Shown: in pieces, positions 1 to 5,141 of the stretch | How positions within the stretch are numbered: position 1 is the stretch's first letter | Layout of the letters: each line of letters begins with the position of its first letter | DNA from: Bacteroidales bacterium | Lineage (GTDB): Bacteria; Bacteroidota; Bacteroidia; Bacteroidales; Muribaculaceae | DNA: 7,285 nt | NCBI GenBank assembly: GCA_014800445.1 | Contig: JAAVGC010000018.1 | Span: 1-7,285, forward strand | Direction: 5' to 3' | Notes under the pieces: generated by a model | What the model saw: only the letters and a program-made list of their open reading frames with translations | Databases searched by the model: none | What the model was told of the DNA's origin: nothing | Position numbers and translations under genes: made by a program

Positions 1-388
1 CCATAAACTCCATATCGATCCGTTGCGGTTTATGACGCCCGTCGATCAGCAGAAACAGATTAGTCATCTGTTCACGCCCTAAGATATACCCCCTGATCAT
101 CTTTTCGAAAGCCACACGGTCGCTTTTGCTTCGTTCAGCATATCCGTAGCCCGGAAGATCCACAAGATACCACTCGTCATTCACAAGGAAATAATTGATC
201 AGGGCCGTCTTACCCGGTTTTGACGAAGTCTTCGCAAGATCCCTACGGTTAGTTAGCATATTGATCAGCGAGGATTTACCCACATTACTGCGTCCGATAA
301 ACGCATATTCATGTTTCGCAACCTCCTCCGCTGGACACTTCGACAGATCAGGACTCGAAGTGACAAAACGCGCCATATTTACTATCAT
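1..388 (-). CDS. engB: EngB/YihA/YsxC ribosome-assembly GTPase, N-terminal part (cut by window edge)
   Basis: This is a small TRAFAC-class GTPase of the EngB (YihA/YsxC) family, a cytoplasmic and usually essential factor in large ribosomal subunit maturation. The visible 129 residues carry the G1 P-loop GRSNVGKSS (about 32-40), the G2 threonine in KPGKT (57-61) and the G3 motif DLPGYGYA (77-84). The family-typical stretch [20 protein letters not shown] follows near residues 109-128. The G4 (TKxD) and G5 motifs and the C-terminus lie beyond base 1. I chose the ATG at 388 over the in-frame ATG at 376 because MIVNMARFV then lines up with the N-terminus I remember for Bacteroidales EngB proteins. 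No Shine-Dalgarno is visible upstream, only an A/T-rich stretch. The gene lies 140 bases downstream of the DUF1015 gene, with a strong hairpin between, so it probably has its own promoter. Confidence 0.95.
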   Translation of the reverse strand, partial: MIVNMARFVTSSPDLSKCPAEEVAKHEYAFIGRSNVGKSSLINMLTNRRDLAKTSSKPGKTALINYFLVNDEWYLVDLPGYGYAERSKSDRVAFEKMIRGYILGREQMTNLFLLIDGRHKPQRIDMEFM

Positions 389-463
389 AACATTAAAATC
401 TTTTTTACTATATAACAACCAACCGCCCCACTTTGTAAGCACGCCCACCCCTCTCCAATATCA

Positions 464-509
464 CCGGGAGCAGCGAAACAACATTATGCTATTGTATCGC
501 TGCTCCCGG
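464..509 (-). terminator. 13-bp perfect inverted repeat between DUF1015 gene and engB, probable terminator
   Basis: Bases 464-476 (ccgggagcagcga) are exactly complementary to 497-509. After one mismatch, four further pairs (478-481 with 492-495) extend the stem. The hairpin starts 20 bases beyond the stop codon of the DUF1015 gene and lies upstream of engB, where a transcription terminator would be expected. No convincing U-tract follows on either strand: the minus strand continues tgatattgg and the plus strand ctatgattatat. It could therefore be a Rho-assisted terminator, an RNA-stabilising 3' end or a dispersed palindrome. The rest of the 389-528 spacer is A/T-rich near engB, and I see no gene in it. 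Confidence 0.5.
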
Positions 510-528
510 CTATGATTATATTTCCTCT

Positions 529-1773
529 CTACGACAACTTATGTATCACGAGCCCCGAACGCAACTTCGGCTCAAACCACGTCGTTTTCGGCGGCATGAT
601 ATTGCCCGTGTCTGCAATAGCCATCAGCTGATCCATAGTCACAGGATAGAGAGCCAGAGCCACAACCATCTCGCCGCTGTCAACACGACGCTTAAGTTCG
701 CCCAGGCCACGTATTCCTCCCACGAAATCGATGCGTTTGTCGCTGCGCAGATCCGTGATACCAAGTATATCGCGCAGGATAAGATCACTCGACACCGTCA
801 CGTCAAGCACCCCTATCGGATCCTGATCATTGTACGTACCCTCCTTTGCGGTCAGCGAATACCACTTACCGCCAAGGTACATCGAGAAATTGTGCAGTCC
901 CGTCGGGCGATACTCCTCCTCACCCATCTCCTTCACATCGAAATTTTCCTTCAGGCGTCCAATGAACTCCTCCGGAGTGAGACCGTTGAGATCACGCACC
1001 ACACGGTTGTAGTCGATGATCTTCAGGTGTGAAGCCGGGAAAGCCACAGCAAGGAAATAATTATATTCCTCATCACCGTGGTGATCGGCATTATTCTGTG
1101 CCTTCTCGTGCCCAACGAGCGCGGCAGCAGCTGTGCGGTGGTGTCCGTCGGCTATATAGAGCGACGGCATCTTTTCAAACTCGCGCGTCACAGTATCGAT
1201 AAGCTCCTCATCATCGATCACCCAGAAGTGATGACCGAAACCGTCGGGAGCCACAAAATCATACTCTGCCGCACCAGCCGTCACCCTGTCGATCACACCC
1301 TGGAGCACCTCATTGTCGGGAAACGCAAAAAACACCGGCTCGATATTGGCATCGTTCACCCGCACATGCTTCATGCGGTCCTCCTCCTTGTCGCGGCGCG
1401 TCAGCTCATGCTTCTTGATACGCTCTTCCATGTAGTCAGCGACATTGGCAGCGATCACGATGCCATACTGTGTGCGTCCGTCCATCGTCTGGGCATAGAT
1501 ATAGTAATGCTCCTTATCATCCTGCACGAGCCACCCTTTGTCCTGAAAAGCCTGGAAAGTCTCCGCAGCCTTCACATACACTTTCGGATCATGCTCATCA
1601 GTACCCGGCTCAAAATTGATTTCGGGCTTTATGATATGGTAAAGTGACTTCGGATTACCCTCCGCCTCCTTGCGAGCTTCTTCTGAGTTAAGCACGTCGT
1701 AGGGGCGCGAAGCCACATCCGTTACCATCTCTTTTGGTGGACGAACACCCTTAAAAGGTTTTACTTTAGCCAT
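529..1773 (-). CDS. DUF1015 family protein (uncharacterised; DGHHR signature)
   Basis: A 414-residue soluble protein of the DUF1015 family (PF06245/COG4198), full length for the family, with no signal peptide or membrane segment. Visible family landmarks are the N-terminal VKPFKGVRPP (about 4-13), SRPYDVLNSEEAR (22-34), the polar stretch IKKHELTRRDKEEDRMKH (119-136) and DGHHR (209-213). The biochemical role is not settled. The DGHHR element resembles the active-site motif of ParB-fold and SerK-type nucleotide-dependent kinases. In Bacteroides I recall the homologue lying beside serC-serA, which together would hint at serine or phosphoserine metabolism, but this is inference. Here it stands alone behind the repeat region. 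I set the start at the ATG at 1773, because MAKVKPF is the normal family beginning. The frame stays open 47 codons further upstream, but those codons are translated repeat DNA. A 40-base A/T-rich gap separates the start from the repeat and could hold its promoter. The stop is TAG. Confidence 0.9.
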   Translation of the reverse strand: MAKVKPFKGVRPPKEMVTDVASRPYDVLNSEEARKEAEGNPKSLYHIIKPEINFEPGTDEHDPKVYVKAAETFQAFQDKGWLVQDDKEHYYIYAQTMDGRTQYGIVIAANVADYMEERIKKHELTRRDKEEDRMKHVRVNDANIEPVFFAFPDNEVLQGVIDRVTAGAAEYDFVAPDGFGHHFWVIDDEELIDTVTREFEKMPSLYIADGHHRTAAAALVGHEKAQNNADHHGDEEYNYFLAVAFPASHLKIIDYNRVVRDLNGLTPEEFIGRLKENFDVKEMGEEEYRPTGLHNFSMYLGGKWYSLTAKEGTYNDQDPIGVLDVTVSSDLILRDILGITDLRSDKRIDFVGGIRGLGELKRRVDSGEMVVALALYPVTMDQLMAIADTGNIMPPKTTWFEPKLRSGLVIHKLS

Positions 1774-1813
1774 GGCGTAGTTTTTAAGAAGATATTTATG
1801 TTTTAAGCGCAAC

Positions 1814-1838
1814 GTAGGGACGCACGGGCCGTGCGTCC
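1814..1838 (+). repeat. GTAG-foot REP-type hairpin in copy A
   Basis: The tetranucleotide GTAG (1814-1817) is followed immediately by ggacgcacg (1818-1826), a three-base loop (ggc) and cgtgcgtcc (1830-1838), a perfect 9-bp stem. A GTAG/GTRG foot beside a short palindrome is the known signature of REP elements bound by RAYT (TnpA-REP) proteins. Here the resemblance is structural only. Confidence 0.6.
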
Positions 1839-2044
1839 TTCCCTCTGCCCGTGAAACGGGCATTACAACCGTCAGCACCGGGTGACCGCAGGGAACCCGG
1901 TGTGAGCTGCACATCTCCTATGAGCTGCGGAGCTGCGAAACAACCCGTGCGTCCTTCCCCAGCCGCCGTCGAAGACGGCTAATAATGCCAAGCCCCACAT
2001 CAAGCCGAAGGCGATGGTGTGGGGTACGCGACGCCCACCCCATC
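1814..2044. repeat. Composite palindromic (REP-like) repeat, copy A
   Basis: This is a roughly 231-bp unit repeated at 2051-2280 with about 93% identity. On the plus strand it contains, in order: GTAG followed by a 9-bp stem with a 3-base loop (1818-1838); tgcccgt-GAA-acgggca (1846-1862); an 8-bp stem caccgggt/acccggtg with an 11-base loop (1876-1902); three direct copies of gagctgc (1904, 1922, 1930); gccgtc-GAA-gacggc (1965-1979); and a nested structure with outer arms ccccaca/tgtgggg (1993-2024) around gcc-GAA-ggc (2004-2012). It encodes no recognisable protein. The GTAG foot plus palindrome resembles REP sequences mobilised by RAYT proteins. No such protein is in the window, so the mobilisation mechanism is inference. 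Confidence 0.85.
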
Positions 2045-2050
2045 CGCTTT

Positions 2051-2075
2051 GTAGGGACGCACGGCTCGTGCGTCC
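2051..2075 (+). repeat. GTAG-foot REP-type hairpin in copy B
   Basis: GTAG (2051-2054), then ggacgcacg (2055-2063), loop gct, and cgtgcgtcc (2067-2075). The stem is identical to the one in copy A while two of the three loop bases differ (ggc there, gct here), consistent with the stem being the constrained part. It has the same orientation as the first, so the pair is a direct repeat rather than an inverted BIME-type pair. Confidence 0.6.
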
Positions 2076-2280
2076 TTCCCCCTGCCCGTGAAACGGGCAT
2101 TACAACCGTCAGCACCGGGTGACCGTAGGGAACCCGGTGTGAGCTGCACATCTCCTATGAGCTGCGGAGCTGCGAAACAACCGGTGCGTCTGCCCGCAAC
2201 CGCCGTCGAAGACGGCTAATAATATCAAGCCCCACATCGAGCCGAAGGCGATGGTGTGGGGTACGCGACGCACCCCCATC
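2051..2280. repeat. Composite palindromic (REP-like) repeat, copy B
   Basis: Second head-to-tail copy, offset 237 bases from copy A. It has the same order of elements: GTAG (2051-2054) with stem-loop 2055-2075; tgcccgt-GAA-acgggca at 2083-2099; the 8-bp stem at 2113-2139; gagctgc at 2141, 2159 and 2167; gccgtc-GAA-gacggc at 2202-2216; and the nested ccccaca/tgtgggg structure at 2230-2261. Differences from copy A are confined to loops, spacers and the 3' end. The largest cluster is five changes in the spacer before the gccgtc stem. Unlike copy A, this copy is followed directly by a further GAA-loop hairpin at 2283-2297, suggesting that copy A is missing the last module or that the unit truly ends near 2297. 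Confidence 0.85.
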
Positions 2281-2282
2281 TT

Positions 2283-2297
2283 GGCCTCGAAGAGGTC
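2283..2297. repeat. Additional GAA-triloop hairpin at the end of the repeat region
   Basis: ggcctc (2283-2288), loop GAA, gaggtc (2292-2297): a 6-bp stem with one G-T pair and the same C-GAA-G apex seen in the other modules. It follows copy B after only two bases and is absent after copy A, where the GTAG of copy B follows instead. It is probably the terminal module of the composite element. Confidence 0.55.
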
Positions 2298-2347
2298 AGA
2301 TATCACACCCCCTTCGCCTTCTCCGGGGTCTCTGATTTCCCCCGTCC

Positions 2348-3619
2348 TTACCCCAGTTCTATCGTCTGGCTGCGGTCAGGTCCCACCGACACGATCACTA
2401 CAGGCACACCGAGCTGAGCCTCGATGAAAGCCACGTAATCCATGAAAGTCTTGGGAAGATCCGAAGCCTTGGTAGCCTTAGTCAGATCAGTCTTCCAACC
2501 CGGCAGAGTCGTGTAGATAGGTTTCACGCGTTCCGGATCATCGATGCTGTAGGGGAAGCGGTCAGTCACCTTGCCGTCGATTTCATATGCGGTGCAGGCC
2601 TTGATCTCATCAAAGCCGTCAAGCACGTCGCTCTTCATCATGATGAGCTTCGTCACGCCGTTGATCATCACGGCATAGCGCAGAGCCACCAGATCCACCC
2701 AGCCGCAGCGGCGTTCGCGACCCGTCACAGCACCATACTCATGACCTATGTCACGGATCTTGCTGCCCGTCTCGTCGAAAAGCTCCGTCGGGAACGGTCC
2801 GGCACCCACACGCGTGCAGTAAGCCTTGAAAATACCATACACATCCCCGATCTTGTTAGGAGCCACACCCAGACCGGTGCATGCGCCCGCGGCGATAGTG
2901 TTCGACGACGTCACAAACGGATAGCTGCCGAAATCCACGTCAAGCATAGTACCCTGTGCGCCCTCACATAGCACCTTCTTCCCTTCGTTGATCAGATCGT
3001 TCACCAGAAACTCGCTGTCAACGATCTCATAAGTCTGGAGATACTTCACCGCATCGAGCCATTCAGCCTCCAGAGCCGGAAGCGACGATGTGTCCCAACC
3101 CATCATTTTCAGCTGTTCGAGATGACGGTCACGTGCGGCGGCATACTTCTCTTCGAAATTATCCTGAGTGTCACCCAGGCGCAATCCGTTGCGGCTCGTC
3201 TTGTCTGTGTAAGTCGGACCGATACCCTTGCCCGTGGTGCCTATCTTGCTTTTTCCTTTAGCATTCTCGTTAGCAGCATCGAGCAGACGGTGAGTGGGCA
3301 TGATCAGGTGAGCCTTACGCGACAGACGAAGCACCTTGCGCAGATCCACACCGCTCTCGGCAAGCTCCTCGGCCTCTTTCCTGAAAAGAATCGGATCGAG
3401 AACCACTCCGTTGCCTATTATGTTGATCTGGCCATGCTGGAACACACCCGAAGGTATCGAGCGGAGCACATACTTCTTTCCGTCGAACTCGAGCGTGTGT
3501 CCCGCATTGGGGCCGCCCTGGAAACGGGCCACCGCGTCATAACGGGGGGTGAGCACGTCAACCACCTTGCCTTTACCCTCGTCGCCCCATTGCAGGCCGA
3601 GCAAAATATCAATTTTCAT
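2348..3619 (-). CDS. purA: Adenylosuccinate synthetase (IMP--aspartate ligase)
   Basis: PurA is a cytoplasmic homodimeric enzyme that joins IMP and aspartate at the expense of GTP, the first committed step from IMP to AMP. The 423 residues are the usual length. Visible signatures are WGDEGKGK (11-18), with catalytic Asp13 in the same position as in E. coli; GGPNAGHT, with catalytic His41; IGTTGKGIGP (126-135), followed by Asp139-Lys140; EGAQGTMLDVDFGSYPFVTS (218-237); and VTGRERRCGW (297-306), the substrate-loop arginines. No key residue is missing. The ATG at 3619 gives the expected N-terminus, and no Shine-Dalgarno is visible, only an A-rich AATAAAGAATA just before it. It lies 85 bases downstream of the Fur-family gene on the same strand and ends with TAA against the repeat region, which may also serve as its transcript's 3' end. 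Confidence 0.98.
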   Translation of the reverse strand: MKIDILLGLQWGDEGKGKVVDVLTPRYDAVARFQGGPNAGHTLEFDGKKYVLRSIPSGVFQHGQINIIGNGVVLDPILFRKEAEELAESGVDLRKVLRLSRKAHLIMPTHRLLDAANENAKGKSKIGTTGKGIGPTYTDKTSRNGLRLGDTQDNFEEKYAAARDRHLEQLKMMGWDTSSLPALEAEWLDAVKYLQTYEIVDSEFLVNDLINEGKKVLCEGAQGTMLDVDFGSYPFVTSSNTIAAGACTGLGVAPNKIGDVYGIFKAYCTRVGAGPFPTELFDETGSKIRDIGHEYGAVTGRERRCGWVDLVALRYAVMINGVTKLIMMKSDVLDGFDEIKACTAYEIDGKVTDRFPYSIDDPERVKPIYTTLPGWKTDLTKATKASDLPKTFMDYVAFIEAQLGVPVVIVSVGPDRSQTIELG

Positions 3620-3652
3620 TATTCTTTATTGTTCGGAGTTTTGATTCCATTG

Positions 3653-3669
3653 AAGTGGTTTAAAACCTT
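3653..3669. promoter_or_regulatory. Small dyad in the purA leader, possible operator
   Basis: The bases ggttt-a-aaacc (3657-3667) form a near-perfect inverted repeat, flanked by aag(t) and ctt that extend the symmetry. It lies about 34 bases upstream of the purA start in the only sizeable gap (85 bases) within the prs-fur-purA block. Further upstream in the same leader, ccgag (3679-3683) and ctcgg (3697-3701) can pair. Dyads of this size arise by chance, so an operator role is only a suggestion. I found no convincing Bacteroidota promoter (TAnnTTTG) with it. Confidence 0.22.
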
Positions 3670-3704
3670 GGGCTGACCCGAGACTGGCGGATAACCCTCG
3701 GAAA

Positions 3705-4175
3705 TCACTTCATTTTGCGTCTGCACGACATGCACACACCGTACACATTCACCGAGCACGAAGTAGGCTGAAAACTCTTGTAGCGTTTCGCCACAAGCTG
3801 AGCAGCCACAGCCTTGTCGGTCGACGGTTTCACCTTGCCGCACACCGTGCATTCCTGATAGATTTTCACCTGAAAACCGGCACTTCTCCGGTCTGTCGAA
3901 ACCGGTTGAAGCGTGTAGACGCGATGCCGGTTGCGGTTACCGGCAGGTGCCACGATACCAGCCTCAACGAGCAGACGCACCGTGTTCACCACTGTTCCGC
4001 GGGAGATTATTGTCGTTGGAGATATGCTGCCGGTCTCAGCGTGGATCATATCCACAGTGAAGAAACCGGAGCATTTCTCTATAGCTTCGAGCACCACATA
4101 CCGCTCCGGAGTCGAGCGTAGGCCGCGGGAGCCTATGTACTCGCGCAGGCGCGACGAAGGCGACTCGTTTTTCAC
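3705..4175 (-). CDS. Fur-family transcriptional regulator lacking the histidine-rich metal site
   Basis: A 156-residue Fur-superfamily DNA-binding protein. The N-terminal winged helix spans about residues 8-90: SRGLRSTPERYVVLEAI (16-32) is the first helix region, and SRGTVVNTVRLLVEAGIV (58-75) matches the usual recognition-helix block SRATVYNTxxLLxxxGLV. The C-terminal dimerisation domain keeps both structural zinc pairs, CTVC (109-112) and CMSC (148-151). The segment just before the first pair reads GFQVKIYQEC, where typical Fur proteins have HHxHxxC, so the usual Fe/regulatory ligands are absent. A linker, SISPTTII (50-57), precedes the recognition helix. The start is GTG at 4175; no ATG is available until residue 43, inside the domain. 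It begins 12 bases after prs and precedes purA by 85 bases. Fur next to purA is, as I recall, the common Bacteroidales arrangement. The ligand and regulon cannot be read from the sequence. Confidence 0.9.
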   Translation of the reverse strand: MKNESPSSRLREYIGSRGLRSTPERYVVLEAIEKCSGFFTVDMIHAETGSISPTTIISRGTVVNTVRLLVEAGIVAPAGNRNRHRVYTLQPVSTDRRSAGFQVKIYQECTVCGKVKPSTDKAVAAQLVAKRYKSFQPTSCSVNVYGVCMSCRRKMK

Positions 4176-4188
4176 TCAGTCACTCAGT
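4173..4188. repeat. Tandem octamer bridging the prs stop and fur start
   Basis: The octamer cactcagt occurs twice without a spacer (4173-4180, 4181-4188). On the minus strand this is ACTGAGTG twice. It fills the whole prs-fur gap: the first unit begins at the last base of the prs TAA stop and the second ends with the GTG that starts the Fur-family gene. The upstream unit also ends in GTG, but that frame meets TGA after two codons. Loss or gain of one unit would alter spacing to the stop of prs but not the coding sequence of either gene beyond the start. Confidence 0.6.
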
Positions 4189-5129
4189 TACTTTATCAGG
4201 TACTGCGACGAGATTGACTCATTCTCGTGTACGCGGCGTATAGTATCCGCAAACAGCCGTGCAACCGACAGGATCGTCACCTTCGGGCAGTGCTTCGTGT
4301 AGGGGATGCTGTTAGTGAAGATCATCTCGCAGAGCGAGCTGTTGGTCACGCGCTCGGTGGCCGGATCGCTCATGATGGCGTGCGAGCAGAGAGCCCTCAC
4401 CGTCTTCGCACCGTGGCTCATCATCAGGTCGGCAGCTTTGGTGATAGTGCCGGCGGTATCGGCCATGTCGTCCACCAGGATGACATTTTTATCCTTCACG
4501 TCACCGATCACAGTCATTGTGGCAACCACATTGGCCTTGGCGCGCTGCTTGTGACAGAGCACAAGCGGCAGATTGAGATATTTAGCATAGTTGTTGGCAC
4601 GCTTCGCACCACCCACGTCGGGAGTAGCGATCACCATATCCTCGAGGCCGAGCGACTGGATGTAGGGGATAAACACCGACGAAGCGTAGAGGTGATCCAC
4701 AGGGATATCGAAGAAGCCCTGGATCTGGTCAGCATGAAGATCCATTGTGATCACGCGGTCAACGCCGGCGGCGCTGAGCATGTCGGCCACGAGCTTTGCG
4801 GCGATCGACACACGGGGTTTGTCCTTGCGGTCCTGACGAGCCCAGCCGAAGTAAGGCACGACAGCGATGATCGACTTGGCCGAAGCGCGCTTGGCGGCAT
4901 CGATCATGAGAAGAAGCTCCATGAGGTTGTCACTGTTGGGGAAGGTCGACTGGACGAGATAAACCTCGCAGCCGCGGATCGACTCCTCAAACGAAACCTC
5001 AAACTCGCCGTCGGCAAAGTGCTGGATATTCATTTTACCCAGCTCAACGCCGAGGTCTTTACAGATTTCCTCTGCCAGATAGCGCGAGCGTGTGCCCGAA
5101 AAGACTTTCAAAGGAGGTAATGACGACAT
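4188..5129 (-). CDS. prs: Ribose-phosphate pyrophosphokinase (PRPP synthetase)
   Basis: Prs transfers pyrophosphate from ATP to ribose 5-phosphate to make PRPP, the shared precursor of purines, pyrimidines, histidine, tryptophan and NAD. It is a cytoplasmic class I enzyme acting as a hexamer. The 313 residues are full length. Diagnostic motifs are FADGEFEVSFEESIRG (38-53), FGWARQDRKDKPR (94-106, ATP binding), DLHADQIQGFFDIPVDHL (130-147, metal/ATP), the catalytic flexible-loop residues Lys194 and Arg196 in HKQRAKANV, and the PRPP-binding loop VDDMADTAGT (219-228). The loop has Ala223 where Val or Ile is more common, a mild change. The ATG at 5129 gives MSSLPPLKVFSGT, consistent with family N-termini. 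Its start is 12 bases downstream of the amylase stop and its stop 12 bases before the Fur-family start, so it is probably cotranscribed with both. No Shine-Dalgarno is visible. Confidence 0.98.
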   Translation of the reverse strand: MSSLPPLKVFSGTRSRYLAEEICKDLGVELGKMNIQHFADGEFEVSFEESIRGCEVYLVQSTFPNSDNLMELLLMIDAAKRASAKSIIAVVPYFGWARQDRKDKPRVSIAAKLVADMLSAAGVDRVITMDLHADQIQGFFDIPVDHLYASSVFIPYIQSLGLEDMVIATPDVGGAKRANNYAKYLNLPLVLCHKQRAKANVVATMTVIGDVKDKNVILVDDMADTAGTITKAADLMMSHGAKTVRALCSHAIMSDPATERVTNSSLCEMIFTNSIPYTKHCPKVTILSVARLFADTIRRVHENESISSQYLIK

Positions 5130-5141
5130 GTGATATGTTGT

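Larger units (their letters stand above)
1774..2347. other. 574-base gene-free region occupied by palindromic repeats
   Basis: This stretch between the purA stop and the DUF1015 start contains no gene I can defend. Bases 1774-1813 are an A/T-rich lead into the DUF1015 gene. Bases 1814-2280 are two copies of a hairpin-rich element, separated by the six bases cgcttt. Bases 2281-2347 hold one further GAA-loop hairpin (2283-2297) and a short GC-rich run up to the purA stop codon. A weak GGGG/CCCC hairpin near 2324-2341 lies just past the purA stop but has no T-run, so I do not call it a terminator. The open frames here (minus strand 1918-2151 and 2109-2306) are translations of the repeat itself. 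Confidence 0.8.

Noticed and set aside
195..515. Plus-strand open frame across the engB start and hairpin
   Set aside because: It is antisense to the conserved EngB P-loop and runs through the intergenic hairpin, with no recognisable domain.
1774..1813. Bacteroidota-type promoter before the DUF1015 gene (TTG ... TATCTTCT)
   Set aside because: The -7-like element matches TAnnTTTG only in part and the spacing to TTG (15 bases) is shorter than the usual 19-21, so I do not call it.
1774..1914. Longer DUF1015 protein starting at 1914
   Set aside because: The extra 47 residues are encoded by repeat copy A, while homologues begin near MAKVKPF at 1773.
1814..2280. CRISPR array
   Set aside because: There are only two long copies with no regular short repeats or unique spacers; the structure is a tandem duplication of a palindromic unit.
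1918..2306. Two minus-strand open frames (1918-2151 and 2109-2306) as small protein genes
   Set aside because: They overlap each other in different frames, lie wholly inside the repeat region, and the first is nearly identical to the spurious upstream extension of the DUF1015 frame. They look like translated repeat DNA.
3619..3852. Minus-strand frame overlapping the end of the Fur-family gene, whose stop overlaps the purA ATG
   Set aside because: It overlaps the conserved C-terminal zinc domain in another frame and has no recognisable domain. The stop/start overlap with purA looks like chance.
4227..5120. Long plus-strand open frame opposite prs
   Set aside because: It is antisense to a fully conserved enzyme; its length reflects the codon use of prs. 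The same holds for plus-strand frames opposite the amylase (5367-6407) and the DUF1015 gene (541-1032, 1078-1647).
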